In this document: one piece after another, positions 6,593-15,177 of the stretch
Layout: every line of letters starts with the position of its first letter
Numbering within the stretch: position 1 is the stretch's first letter
NCBI GenBank assembly: GCA_020632925.1
Contig: JACKER010000056.1
Location: 1-29,800 of the forward strand
Length of the DNA stretch: 29,800 nucleotides
Source: Alphaproteobacteria bacterium
GTDB taxonomy: Bacteria > Myxococcota_A > UBA796 > GCA-2862545
Reading direction: 5' to 3'
The notes under the pieces: generated by a model
Databases searched by the model: none
Told to the model about the DNA's origin: nothing
What the model saw: only the letters and a program-made list of their open reading frames with translations
Position numbers and translations under genes: made by a program

Positions 6593-9424
6593 TCAGCCCT
6601 CCAGGAGCCGGCGGGCCAGGATGCGCGTCACCATCGGCGCCGGGTCCCGCAGCTCCACCATGGGGCGCAGCGGCTCCCGATCGCCGGTGCGCAGGGCGCG
6701 CGCGATCTCCTCGAGCGAGGTCGCCTCGGGGTCGTCGGTGACGGCCCCCTCCAGCCAGGGCCCGGGATCCTGCCCCTCGCCGGCCGCTGCCACCGCGCGG
6801 ATGGCGTCCAGCCGGCGCGCGTTGCGGGGATCGGGTGGGTCCTGCAGCGTGGATCGCAGCTCGTCCACGCGCACGGCGGCGCCGTCCCGGCGCAGGGCCA
6901 GGAGCGAGCGCAGCACCACGACGTTGGCCGCGAACGTGGAGGACACCGCGGCGTCGGGTGCGTCGAGCTCGTCCACGAGCCGCGTCGCTGCCTCCCAGCG
7001 GCCCTGCTCCATCAACAGCAGGCAGCGCACGAGCTGCAGCTCGCGCCGTCCCTCGCGGTCGCCCGCCACCGTGCGCTCGGTGATCAGCGCGTCGCAGAGC
7101 TCTTCGGCCAGCGCGTGTCGTCCGAGGTGGCAGCGCGCCGTGAGCAGCAGCGAGCGAGCACGGCCCAGGACCGCGTCGATCCGACGGGCTCGGAGCACGG
7201 GGAGCGCCTGCTCGAGCAGCGCTGCGCACGCCGCGATCCGACCCCCGAAACCGAGGTCCTGCGCGTGCAGCACGTCCACCGTGGCCCTGCGGCCGGGATC
7301 GCCCAGGGCCTCGGCCGCGCGGCGTCCGAGCTCGCGGGCCTCCGCGGCGGCCGCCACCTCCCCGATCGCGAGGAGCGCACCCGCGGCCGGCACCACCAGC
7401 TCGAAGAGCTCCCGCCACCGGCCCCCGCGCGCCGCCTCCGCGAGCGCGCCACGCACGGCCTCGACGTCCATGCGCCGCTCCTCGCGGCTGCGGATCGCCT
7501 CGAGCCAGACCACCGCGCGAGGGACGGGGTGGGTCGCGAGCGCCCGCTCCGCCAGCTGGCGCGCGCCCGTGCCGCTGCCCCACCGCGCGTGGTGCGCCGC
7601 CTGGGACCAGCACGTGAGCGCCTCGGCGGCGAGGTCCGGTCGCCCGGCGCCGGAGGCCAGGGCGGCAGCGCGCTCGAGGTCCGCGCCGAGCAGCTCGATC
7701 GGGCGCTCCAGCAGATCGACGCGGGCCCGCCCGATCCGCAGCCGGGCCTCGAGCACCGGGTCGGGGGGCGGTGGGTCCAGCGCGCGGTCGAACGCCGCCA
7801 GGCGGTCCGTCAGGGTGGCGACGGAGCGCGCGGCGTGGTCGGCGGCGAGCACGCACCGGGCCCGATCGTCGCCCTCGAGCCGCCCGGCGAGCTCGCGCAG
7901 GTCGGGCAGCCGTGCCTCGAGCGTGCGCAGGACCTCGGCGCGCTCGGGCTCCTCGCCCACCTCCACCAGCGAGCGGAGCCACGCATCGAGCCGCTGGCGC
8001 TCCTCCGGCGCGATCCGGTCGGCCGCCCACGCGCGGACGGCGCCCGGCAGTCGGACGCGGTCGTCTGCCACCGCCACCAGCCCGGCGTCCACGAGCTCGG
8101 CGAGCGGCGCCTCCGCGGCCGCCAGCGAGCCGGCGACGGCCGCCACGACCTCCGGATCGAGGGGGGAGCGGACCGCCGCGAGGCCCGCCAACAAGCGCCG
8201 AGCGGGCTCGCCGACCCCGCCCCACACCCGATCGAGCGCGCCGACCACCGGCCCGAGCCCGAAGGCACCCTGCACGGCACCCGACCACAGGCGGGTCCGC
8301 GCCGCGAAGAGCTCGATCGCGAGCGGCAGCCCGTCGAGGTCCGCGAGCAGCCCGTCGTCGGGGCGGTCTCCGGCCCGGCGGGCGAACAGGGCGCGAGCGG
8401 CCTCGTCGTCCAGCGGCGGCACGAGCACGGCGACCGCGCCGGGTTCCGCGCGACGGACCTGCCGGGTGCCGAGGACCTGGAGCGTGGGCGAGGCGGCGTG
8501 CCAGGAGGCGATCAGCGGGCCGGGATCGAAGCCGTCGGCCCCGTCGAGCACCAGCACCTCGACCTCGCTCGCACCCAGGTCGAGCTCGCCCGCCCGGCCC
8601 GGCGACAGCCCGAGGGTGGTGGCCACGCGCTCTCGGGCCTCCGCCGCCGATCCGACGCCCTCGAGGTCGACCGTGGCGACCCGTCGTCCGCTCGCCGCCA
8701 GTCGGTCGGCGACCGCTCGCGCCAGCCGGCTCTTGCCCACGCCCGGCAGCCCGTGCAGGCCCAGGTCGCGCGCGCCCGTGCGCAACCGGAGCAGCAGCTC
8801 GGCGAGCAGCGGACCGCGCCCGACGAGGTCGGCGTCCTCGGGGTCGGGGAGCACCAGCTGGTACCCCCCGGCATAGCTGGACAGCAGGTGGCTCTCGGCG
8901 CCGTCGAGGTCCACCTTGCGCCGCAGCCGCAGGACGGCCATGTCCACGGCGCGCGTGCGCACGGTGGCCTTGTGTCCCCAGACCTGGCGCAGGAGCTCCT
9001 CGCGCGGCACCTCGCGTCCCGGCCGGGCGGCGAGGTAGGCGAGCAGCGACACCTCCAGCCGCGAGAGGCTCGTGGTGCCGCCCGCGTGTCGCAGGACGCG
9101 GCGCTCGAGGTCGACGGTGCCGCCGCGCAGGGCGAGCTCCCCGGCCCGTCGCCCCGACGCCAACGCCGCCAGCGCCTCGCCGACAGCAGCCTCCGTGGGC
9201 GTGGCGACGACGGCCAGCGGCTCGAGGAGGGCGCGATCCTCCGGCGGCTCGGCCGCGAGCGCCAGCACGCGGAACCCGTGCCCGCCCAGGCGCCAGGCGC
9301 GTAGGCGCGCCCAGTCGTCGCCCATCGCGACCAGCTCGTGCTCGGCGGGACGTCCCTCGGTCACGACGTGGAGACCCCACGCGCGGAGCGGCACTTCCAG
9401 CGAGGGTTCCAGGACCAGCGGCAC
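6593..9424 (-). CDS. Winged-helix STAND-ATPase transcriptional regulator
   Basis: This 943-aa protein is probably a signal-gated transcription regulator. Residues 1-90 form an alpha/beta segment that could be a degenerate receiver domain. Residues about 95-190 are an OmpR/PhoB-type winged helix (SLSRLEVSLLAYLAARPGREV, then RAVDMAVLRLRRKVD, and the terminal SSYAGGYQL hairpin). A STAND-type ATPase follows, with Walker A GLPGVGKS (225-232), Walker B VLVLDGAD (290-297), a TR sensor (320-321) and GLPL (365-368). The rest, about 400-943, is Ala/Leu/Arg-rich helical sequence that looks like TPR-type superhelix. This matches the layout of AfsR/MalT-like regulators. The start is GTG 9424 with a weak ribosome binding site, 25 bp after the HEAT-repeat gene. 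Target genes are unknown. Confidence 0.8.
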   Translation of the reverse strand: MPLVLEPSLEVPLRAWGLHVVTEGRPAEHELVAMGDDWARLRAWRLGGHGFRVLALAAEPPEDRALLEPLAVVATPTEAAVGEALAALASGRRAGELALRGGTVDLERRVLRHAGGTTSLSRLEVSLLAYLAARPGREVPREELLRQVWGHKATVRTRAVDMAVLRLRRKVDLDGAESHLLSSYAGGYQLVLPDPEDADLVGRGPLLAELLLRLRTGARDLGLHGLPGVGKSRLARAVADRLAASGRRVATVDLEGVGSAAEARERVATTLGLSPGRAGELDLGASEVEVLVLDGADGFDPGPLIASWHAASPTLQVLGTRQVRRAEPGAVAVLVPPLDDEAARALFARRAGDRPDDGLLADLDGLPLAIELFAARTRLWSGAVQGAFGLGPVVGALDRVWGGVGEPARRLLAGLAAVRSPLDPEVVAAVAGSLAAAEAPLAELVDAGLVAVADDRVRLPGAVRAWAADRIAPEERQRLDAWLRSLVEVGEEPERAEVLRTLEARLPDLRELAGRLEGDDRARCVLAADHAARSVATLTDRLAAFDRALDPPPPDPVLEARLRIGRARVDLLERPIELLGADLERAAALASGAGRPDLAAEALTCWSQAAHHARWGSGTGARQLAERALATHPVPRAVVWLEAIRSREERRMDVEAVRGALAEAARGGRWRELFELVVPAAGALLAIGEVAAAAEARELGRRAAEALGDPGRRATVDVLHAQDLGFGGRIAACAALLEQALPVLRARRIDAVLGRARSLLLTARCHLGRHALAEELCDALITERTVAGDREGRRELQLVRCLLLMEQGRWEAATRLVDELDAPDAAVSSTFAANVVVLRSLLALRRDGAAVRVDELRSTLQDPPDPRNARRLDAIRAVAAAGEGQDPGPWLEGAVTDDPEATSLEEIARALRTGDREPLRPMVELRDPAPMVTRILARRLLEG

Positions 9425-9449
9425 CGATGGAGCCTACCGCGCGAGCGGG

Positions 9450-10151
9450 TCAGGCGGCGACGACGCGACCCTCGCGCACGGCATACCCCACGGGGACCGG
9501 CAGATCGTCGGGCACGGCCCAACGCCGCTGCGAGAAGACCTCCGCGAGCCGCGTCCGCAGGCGGTTGCTGTCCTCCTCCGGGTTCGTGAGCAGGCCGAGG
9601 AGCGGCTCGCGCCCGGCGTCGTCCTGCTGGGCGACGATCACCTCGGCCGCGGCGTACCGCACGCCCTCGTCGAAGTCCGCCAGCATGGGCACCGTCGCGT
9701 CGATCGCCCGCGGGTGGCGGCGCTCGGCCAGCCACACCAGCGCGTCCACCTTCTTCTCGGGCTTGAAGTCGTCCTTCTTCCGCTCGATCTCCAGGATCTC
9801 GAACAGCTTGACCGTCGCCGCCTCCTCGCCCTTGAGGTCGACGTACAGCTGCAGGGGCAGCGCGATGTGACGGCACCTCTCGAGGTGTCGCTCGAGCGGG
9901 CGCGAGAGCGCGTCACCGAGGGAGCGCAGCAGCTCGAGCATCGTCTCCTTCTCGGCCTTGTCCTTCAGCCCGTTCTCGAGCGCGATGTCGAACCGCGTCA
10001 GCAGCGCCACGATCGCCTTGGGACTGCCGTTGTCGACGAGCCAGCGCGCCGCCTTGTCCCGCTCCTCCGCCTGCTGGTTGCGGTCCGTCAGCAGCCGTTG
10101 CTGCTTGGCGATCTTCTGATCCTCGTTCATCCAGAAATCGAACAGGCCCAT
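9450..10151 (-). CDS. HEAT-repeat protein
   Basis: The product is a 233-aa soluble protein from ATG 10151, preceded by GGAG about 10 nt upstream. After a charged N-terminus (MGLFDFWMNEDQKIAKQQR) it consists of paired helices of HEAT type. Examples are a repeat around AARWLVDNGSPKAIVALL, one at KVDALVWLAERRHPRAIDAT, and one at GVRYAAAEVIVAQ followed by EPLLGLL. Such repeats are protein-binding scaffolds; no catalytic motif is visible. It is the first of three genes reading away from the tRNA, so it may share a promoter in the 118-bp gap (10152-10269) with the STAND regulator and the pseudo-M1 gene. The partner and role are unknown. Confidence 0.8.
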   Translation of the reverse strand: MGLFDFWMNEDQKIAKQQRLLTDRNQQAEERDKAARWLVDNGSPKAIVALLTRFDIALENGLKDKAEKETMLELLRSLGDALSRPLERHLERCRHIALPLQLYVDLKGEEAATVKLFEILEIERKKDDFKPEKKVDALVWLAERRHPRAIDATVPMLADFDEGVRYAAAEVIVAQQDDAGREPLLGLLTNPEEDSNRLRTRLAEVFSQRRWAVPDDLPVPVGYAVREGRVVAA

Positions 10152-10227
10152 GACCGGTCTCCGTCGAGCGCAGGTACCTATTCACCACGGTCCGCAGGGC
10201 AACGGGTCGGGGGCGCGTGCGAAGTTG

Positions 10228-10254
10228 TTGACGCGGTGCCGGGCGCTCGATAGG
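10228..10254 (+). promoter_or_regulatory. Candidate sigma-70-like promoter of the tRNA gene
   Basis: TTGACG (10228-10233) matches five of six -35 consensus bases. It is followed 15 nt later by GATAGG (10249-10254), a poor -10. The position would start transcription a few bases before the tRNA at 10270. The -35 is convincing for this GC content; the -10 is not. Confidence 0.4.
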
Positions 10255-10269
10255 CGAAGCGAGTACCAC

Positions 10270-10351
10270 GCGGAAGTGGTGGAATTGGCAGACACGCAGG
10301 ATTCAGGATCCTGTGCCGCGAGGCGTGGGGGTTCGACTCCCCCCTTCCGCA
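10270..10351 (+). tRNA. tRNA-Leu (CAG anticodon)
   Basis: This is an 82-nt cloverleaf of class II type. The acceptor stem GCGGAAG (10270-10276) pairs with CTTCCGC (10344-10350), with discriminator A at 10351. The anticodon stem CAGGA/TCCTG encloses the loop TTCAGGA, giving anticodon CAG (10304-10306), which reads the Leu codon CTG, a heavily used codon in this window. A long variable arm (TGCCGCGAGGCG region) and a T-loop GTTCGACTC follow, as expected for tRNA-Leu. CCA is not encoded (the next bases are TCC), so the 3' end needs CCA addition. Confidence 0.95.
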
Positions 10352-10357
10352 TCCAGG

Positions 10358-10400
10358 GCCCCCGGCCACCTTCATCGGTGCACCGGGGGCTCGTCGTTTC
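10358..10400 (+). terminator. Intrinsic terminator candidate after tRNA-Leu
   Basis: GCCCCCGG (10358-10365) pairs perfectly with CCGGGGGC (10383-10390). A nested CACC/GGTG stem lies in the loop, and TCGTCGTTTC follows. The stem is strong but the T-tract is interrupted. The position 7 nt after the tRNA end fits termination. Confidence 0.6.
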
Positions 10401-10440
10401 TGCCCCGATGTGAGATGGTGGGGCGAGGAGCGGAGGCGGA

Positions 10441-11226
10441 GTGCAGATCAGGGAGCTGATGACCGCCGATCCGGTGTCGACCACTCCGGAGTCGGAGCTG
10501 GCCGACAGCTTGCGGGTCCTCCACGAGCGACGGTTCCGCAGCCTCCCGGTCGTGGGTGCGGACGGCGCCGTGCTCGGCCTGCTGACCGAGGCGCGCGCCG
10601 CCGCCGCGCACCAGGGGAAGGTGGCGGAGGCCATGTCGCCCGACGTGGTGACCGCGCGGCCGGACGAGATGGTGGTGGACGTCCTCAACCGGGGCCAGTG
10701 GGCGATGCAGGAGGCGGTGCTGGTCGTCGCCGATGGGCGTCTGGTCGGCATCGTGACCGAGTCCGACGCCTGCAGGCACGCGGCCAACGTCCTCTCGGAC
10801 GACCTGTCCGTCGAGGACCACGCGAACACCAGCATGGTGTGCATCGAGGGCTCTCGCCCCGCGCAGGAGGCGCTCGAGCGGCTCCGGCGGAGCTTCGTGC
10901 ACGACCTGGTGGTGCTCGACGACCGCGTGCTGCACGGGATCCTGTCGGTTCGCGACCTCGTGGCGGCGCGCGCCGACGAGGACGAGTCGCTGACCTGCCG
11001 CCAGCTGGTGCGCGAAGGGACCCACCCCACGGTGCAGTGGGACACACCGCTGCGCAAGGCGGCGGCCCTGATGGTCGAGCACGACGTGGCGTGCGTCCCG
11101 GTGGTCTCGGACGATGGCCAGCAGCGCGTCGAGGCGGTGGTGTCGCGGGGCGACGTGATCCGCGCGCTCCTCATCTCCGGCGAGGTGGGCGAGGGCGACA
11201 AGAGCATCGAGGACGTGTTGCTGTAG
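10441..11226 (+). CDS. Protein with four CBS domains
   Basis: This 261-aa protein is built almost entirely of CBS modules, which bind adenosyl ligands (AMP, ATP, SAM) and act as energy or metabolite sensors. The first pair spans about 1-120: MQIRELMTADPVSTTPESEL, then RRFRSLPVVGADGAVLGLLT, and a second module starting KVAEAMSPDVVTARPDEMV. The second pair spans about 125-255, including VVLDDRVLHGILSVRDLV and the VACVPVVSDDG block ending SRGDVIRALL. No effector domain is attached, so it would act by binding another protein or as a ligand buffer. The start is GTG 10441 with GGAGG 4 nt upstream. It lies 50 bp after the tRNA terminator candidate and appears monocistronic. Confidence 0.88.
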   Translation: MQIRELMTADPVSTTPESELADSLRVLHERRFRSLPVVGADGAVLGLLTEARAAAAHQGKVAEAMSPDVVTARPDEMVVDVLNRGQWAMQEAVLVVADGRLVGIVTESDACRHAANVLSDDLSVEDHANTSMVCIEGSRPAQEALERLRRSFVHDLVVLDDRVLHGILSVRDLVAARADEDESLTCRQLVREGTHPTVQWDTPLRKAAALMVEHDVACVPVVSDDGQQRVEAVVSRGDVIRALLISGEVGEGDKSIEDVLL

Positions 11227-11345
11227 GCCGACTGCGACGCAGTTGTCGCGATCTTCCGGACCTCTCGGATCCCGATCCCGGTGCGACCGACGCTTCCGGC
11301 GAGGTACGAGAGTTGCACGTCCCCTGGGACGCTCCGGAGGCCCCC

Positions 11346-12914
11346 ATGCCGCGTGCGATCCTGCCCACCCTGCTGCTCGCTGCCTGCTCCAGCCAGGGCT
11401 ACTTCGCTGGCGCCGACGCCACGACGGACGGATGGAGTGACGCGCCGTCCTCCAGCTGGACCGGCGACGACGACGACGGCGGCTCCTCCACGACGGCACC
11501 TCCCGAGGTCGAGGACGATCCGCTCCTGCTGCCGCCGGCCCAGACCGACGTGTTCGTGTTCGTCCCCAACCCCGATCGCGACACGGTCACGCGCATCAAC
11601 GTCCGCTCGCTGGCCGTCGACACCACGATGGTGGGGACGGACCCACAGATCGTGCAGACCACGCCCGACTTCGCGACCGCCGTGGTGTTCAACCGTGGCG
11701 ACGACTCGGTGACGCTGCTGGACGCCACCACGCTCGAGCAGGACAACGTCGACGTGCGGGCCAACATGAACGACATGGTGCTGTCGCCCGACGGCGGCTG
11801 GGCCATCCTGTGGCACAACGTGGCCCGCGAGCGGCCGGACGACCCCAGGGTCGAGGGGCTCCAGTCGTTCAACGAGGTCGACTTCGTCGACGTGCGCCGC
11901 GCCACGCACCAGCCCCTGGCCGTCGGCTTCAACCCGCGCATGGTCCGCTTCACGCCCGACGGCTCGCTCGCCGTCGTCGTCAGCGACGCGTACCTGTCCA
12001 TCGTCGACCTGACCGTCGACCCGCTCTCGCCCAAGCTCGTCGAGCTCGAGCCTGGCGTGCTCGATCCCGCCTCAGCCGAGGAGGTGATCGTCGCCCCGGA
12101 CGGCAGCTTCGCGTGGGTGCGCCAGTTCGGGAGCTCGTCGCTGCGCGTGGTGAACCTCGCGAGCGGCGCGGTCGGCCAGGTCCCCGCGGGCGACAACCCG
12201 ACCGACCTCGACCTGTCGCCGGACGGGCGGGCGGCGGTGGCGGTGGCCCGCGGCAGCGCCGAGCTCTGGGTCTACGACTCCGAGCGCCCCTTCGCCTCGC
12301 CCCGCGTGGTCGCGCTCCCGCCCGACGGCGCCTACGGGCAGCTCCTGTTCGACCCGACGGGCCGCCAGGGCGTGCTGTACACCACCGCCTCCGCCATCGA
12401 GCGCTTCGCGGTGTGGGACCCGGTCGCGGACACCGTGCTCGAGCGCTCGCTGGTCAAGCCGGTCCAGAGCGTGGCCGTCTCGCCGACCGGCGGCACGATG
12501 CTCGTCTTCCACACGAAGTCCGACGGGCCTGCCACCGAGCCCGTGTTCGCGGGCCACTGGGCGATGTCCCTCGTCGACCTGTCCGACTTCCGCAGCAACC
12601 CGCTGCTGCTGCCCGCCGAGCCGCTCGGGTACGCGAACAGCACCAGCGGTCACCTCGGGTACATGGTGATGGACGGCGAGCAGTACTTCGAGGTCCTGAA
12701 CTACGACACGCTGCTGCACGACCAGTACTCGCTGCGCAGCCCGCCCGTCTTCCTCGGCGTCCTGCCCGACCTCGCTCCGAACGACGGCGACGAGCCGCCC
12801 GCCTGGATCAGCCAGGAGTACTCGCTCGGTCGGATCAGCTTCTTCGACGCCGACGACGGCTCGCTCGACACCCTGACCGGCTTCGAGCTCAACTCCGAGA
12901 TCGAGGTGGAGTGA
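11346..12914 (+). CDS. Beta-propeller lipoprotein A
   Basis: The product is a 522-aa predicted lipoprotein. ATG 11346 has GGAGG (11336-11340) at good spacing and gives a short signal peptide, MPRAILPTLLLAAC, with lipobox LAAC and lipidated Cys at 14. A low-complexity acidic/Ser/Thr linker follows, then a series of propeller-like blades marked by SPDG/TPDG turns: LSPDGGWAILW, FTPDGSLAVVV, VAPDGSFAWVR, LSPDGRAAVAV and VSPTGGTMLVF. This resembles the YVTN/WD40-like secreted propeller class, usually a binding scaffold. The stop overlaps the next ATG (TGATG). The C-terminal portion is recognisably similar to that of the next gene, so the two are tandem paralogues. The 119-bp gap before it probably contains its promoter, though I could not define one. 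Confidence 0.82.
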   Translation: MPRAILPTLLLAACSSQGYFAGADATTDGWSDAPSSSWTGDDDDGGSSTTAPPEVEDDPLLLPPAQTDVFVFVPNPDRDTVTRINVRSLAVDTTMVGTDPQIVQTTPDFATAVVFNRGDDSVTLLDATTLEQDNVDVRANMNDMVLSPDGGWAILWHNVARERPDDPRVEGLQSFNEVDFVDVRRATHQPLAVGFNPRMVRFTPDGSLAVVVSDAYLSIVDLTVDPLSPKLVELEPGVLDPASAEEVIVAPDGSFAWVRQFGSSSLRVVNLASGAVGQVPAGDNPTDLDLSPDGRAAVAVARGSAELWVYDSERPFASPRVVALPPDGAYGQLLFDPTGRQGVLYTTASAIERFAVWDPVADTVLERSLVKPVQSVAVSPTGGTMLVFHTKSDGPATEPVFAGHWAMSLVDLSDFRSNPLLLPAEPLGYANSTSGHLGYMVMDGEQYFEVLNYDTLLHDQYSLRSPPVFLGVLPDLAPNDGDEPPAWISQEYSLGRISFFDADDGSLDTLTGFELNSEIEVE

Positions 12915-14464
12915 TGTCCCCCCTGCTCCTCACCGCGCTCGGGTGCGGTTGGAACCACCTCCCGTCCGGGCATGGCCGCTACGAGAACCTGCCGCTGTGG
13001 TCGCCCGGCCAGGCCGTCCCGACCGAGGACGGGCTCTACGTCCCACTCCCGCAGGCGGGTCAGCTCGCGCTGATCACCGACGCGAGCCCGCCCGAGGCCC
13101 GGCTGATCGACCTCGGACCCGGCCGCCTGGACCGCATCGAGGCCGCGCCGGACGGACGGTCCCTCGTCACCTTCGTCCAGCGCTACGTCTGCACGACCGA
13201 GGACGCGCCGAAGCGGGTCGACACGACCGACGAGTGCGCGAACCGGGACCTCGAGGTGAACACCGAGCTCGTCGTGGTGCGGGGCGGGGAGGCGTCGCCG
13301 GGCGAGGACCTGCCGGGGGCGTACAACGCGGTCGCCTTCTCGCAGGACGCGCGCTTCGCGACCGCGTTCTTCGACTTCTCGCTGGAGGTCGAGATCGACG
13401 GGGTGCTGAACCTGACGGGCGTGGTCGTCCTCGATCTCGAGCGCGACGTGCAGACGCTGGTGCCCGTCGGCTTCGCGGCGGACCGGATCCTGTACGTGAA
13501 CGACGACCAGGGCGCCGCGGTCGAGGCCGTGGTGCTGTCCCGCAACCAGGTGGCGCTGGTGGACCTGGCGGCGGACCCGCCGGCGCTCAGCGTGACGTAC
13601 CCGCTGTCGCTCGATCCGGACGTGATCGTCGACCCGGTGGGCGCGGACGTGACCCCGGATGGGCGCTACGCGCTGATCAGCGCGCGCTCGAGCACGGATC
13701 TGTACGCCATCGACCTGGAACAGCCGGCGATCAACCTCATCGAGCTCGCGGGTGCCCCGCAGGACATGGCGGTCTCCGCCGCGACCGATCAGACGGTGCT
13801 GGTCTATGGGACCCGACCGAAGGTGGAGCTCCTCGATCACGAGCGCTTCGAGATCGACGCGGTGGACCTCGACGAGGGCATGGACCACATCACCCTCGTC
13901 GACGACCAGGCGGTGCTGTGGGGGCAGGGCAACCAGCACGATCTGTACCGGCTGGACCTCGTGAACCACGCGCTGGTCGAGTACCGCCTCCAGAACCCGG
14001 CGACCTCGGTCTCCATCGCGCCGACCGGGGAGATGGCGGTGGCCCTGACCCGTGCGGAGGGCGGCGGTGGCACCGGGGTGGACGCGATCTACGACCAGCA
14101 CCCGGGCATGGAGATCGTGGACCTTCGGACCGACGAGACCACGCCCTTCCTGCTCGAGGGCGACGGGCTCGGGACCGCCTTCTCGAGCGACGGCACCAAC
14201 CTGCAGCTGCTCGTGCTCCAGCGAGGTGTGGACTACCTCTACCGCCTCGACCTGTACACGCGGCAGGAAGGGCGGATCGAGCTGACCGCGCCGCCCGTCG
14301 CCATCGGCTCGATGCCGGGTGGGCGGTTCTTCGTGACCCACGACGCGCCGCTGGGGCTGGTCTCCTTCCTCGACCCGCAGAGCGGGAAGATCGAGGAGAT
14401 CGGCGGCTTCGCGACGCTGGGTCGCTTCGAGCCCGTCGAGCTGACCGAGGAGGTGACGCCGTGA
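12914..14464 (+). CDS. Beta-propeller secreted protein B (paralogue of A)
   Basis: This 516-aa protein is translated from ATG 12914, overlapping the previous stop by one base. Its N-terminus MSPLLLTALGC is unusually short, with a Cys at 11 and a non-ideal lipobox (ALGC), so lipidation is likely but not certain. Propeller-type turns recur: AAPDGRSLVTF, FSQDARFATAF, VTPDGRYALIS, IAPTGEMAVAL and FSSDGTNLQLL. The end, PPVAIGSMPGG then LGLVSFLDPQSG and IGGF, lines up with PPVFLGVLPDL then LGRISFFDADDG and LTGF of the upstream protein. Its GTGA stop overlaps the OMP-like gene. It probably acts with lipoprotein A on the cell surface or in the periplasm. The ligand is unknown. Confidence 0.8.
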   Translation: MSPLLLTALGCGWNHLPSGHGRYENLPLWSPGQAVPTEDGLYVPLPQAGQLALITDASPPEARLIDLGPGRLDRIEAAPDGRSLVTFVQRYVCTTEDAPKRVDTTDECANRDLEVNTELVVVRGGEASPGEDLPGAYNAVAFSQDARFATAFFDFSLEVEIDGVLNLTGVVVLDLERDVQTLVPVGFAADRILYVNDDQGAAVEAVVLSRNQVALVDLAADPPALSVTYPLSLDPDVIVDPVGADVTPDGRYALISARSSTDLYAIDLEQPAINLIELAGAPQDMAVSAATDQTVLVYGTRPKVELLDHERFEIDAVDLDEGMDHITLVDDQAVLWGQGNQHDLYRLDLVNHALVEYRLQNPATSVSIAPTGEMAVALTRAEGGGGTGVDAIYDQHPGMEIVDLRTDETTPFLLEGDGLGTAFSSDGTNLQLLVLQRGVDYLYRLDLYTRQEGRIELTAPPVAIGSMPGGRFFVTHDAPLGLVSFLDPQSGKIEEIGGFATLGRFEPVELTEEVTP

Positions 14465-15153
14465 TCGCGCTACTCGCCACCGCGGCCTTCGCCGACGAGG
14501 ACGCCGCCAACCCCTGGAGCGAGGTCCCGAGCGGCACGCCGTACGAGACCGAGGCCCCGGCGCCCGTGCTGGAGCTGTCCGCCCAGCTCGGCTCCCTCGG
14601 AAACACCGATCCGGCCTACGACGTGTTCGGCGGCGGGGACGGGATGCCGACCTGGGGCTTCCGCCTGGGGGCTCGCCTGCACGAGCGGGTGGCCGCCCAG
14701 CTCTCCTGGGACCTGTGCCGACGGGGCGCGTGGGTCGAGGCGCCCAGCGCGGTGAGCGGCGGCGCCGACTTCACGACCTACGGGGACAGCACCTCCTACG
14801 TCGCTGCCATCGTCGCGCACCAGGTGCGGCTCGGCCTCAAGGCCGACGTCCCGCTGGCCGGGGTCGTGCTGCCCTACGCCTCCGCGGCGGCGGTGCTGAT
14901 GCCGCTGTGGGTCCGGTTCGACGACGACCCGGAGGACGAGCACAGCCCCGGCCAGGTGTCCGTGACCGGGACGAGCTTCGGGATGGACCTGCTCGGCGGC
15001 GTCGAGCTACGCATCCCCCCGAAGGCGCCGGTGCAGCTCGCCTGGTACCTCGAGATGGGGGAGGGGTTCCGCACGCGGGCCTCCCTCGACGACCTCGGGA
15101 CCATGCGCCCCGGCGGGTTCACCGCGAACAGCGGGATCGGCGTCCGGTTCTGA
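14461..15153 (+). CDS. Small outer-membrane beta-barrel-like protein
   Basis: The product is 230 aa from GTG 14461, 4 nt after GAGGAGGTGA (14447-14456), a near-perfect ribosome binding site lying inside the previous gene. The N-terminus (initiator, then IALLATAAFA before DEDAA) is a short signal peptide with an AFA cleavage site. The mature part has alternating-hydrophobicity strands with Gly/aromatic turns (LELSAQLGSLGN, WGFRLGARLHERVAAQLSW, HQVRLGLKADVPL, FGMDLLGGVELRI) and ends in GIGVRF, a terminal Phe as in many outer-membrane barrels. About 8-10 strands would fit the length. It may anchor or display the two propeller proteins encoded immediately upstream. No specific family was recognised. 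Confidence 0.7.
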   Translation: MIALLATAAFADEDAANPWSEVPSGTPYETEAPAPVLELSAQLGSLGNTDPAYDVFGGGDGMPTWGFRLGARLHERVAAQLSWDLCRRGAWVEAPSAVSGGADFTTYGDSTSYVAAIVAHQVRLGLKADVPLAGVVLPYASAAAVLMPLWVRFDDDPEDEHSPGQVSVTGTSFGMDLLGGVELRIPPKAPVQLAWYLEMGEGFRTRASLDDLGTMRPGGFTANSGIGVRF

Positions 15154-15177
15154 CCCATCCGTGGTTATGCCGGACGG

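Noticed and set aside
4270..9424. Long open frames on the plus strand through this region
   Set aside because: They are Arg/Pro/Ser-rich antisense artefacts of high GC. The minus-strand frames carry the recognisable domains and proper junctions.
11227..11345. Terminator or promoter in the gap before propeller lipoprotein A
   Set aside because: GATCCCGATCCC-type direct repeats are visible, but no stable hairpin with a T-tract and no convincing -35/-10 pair.
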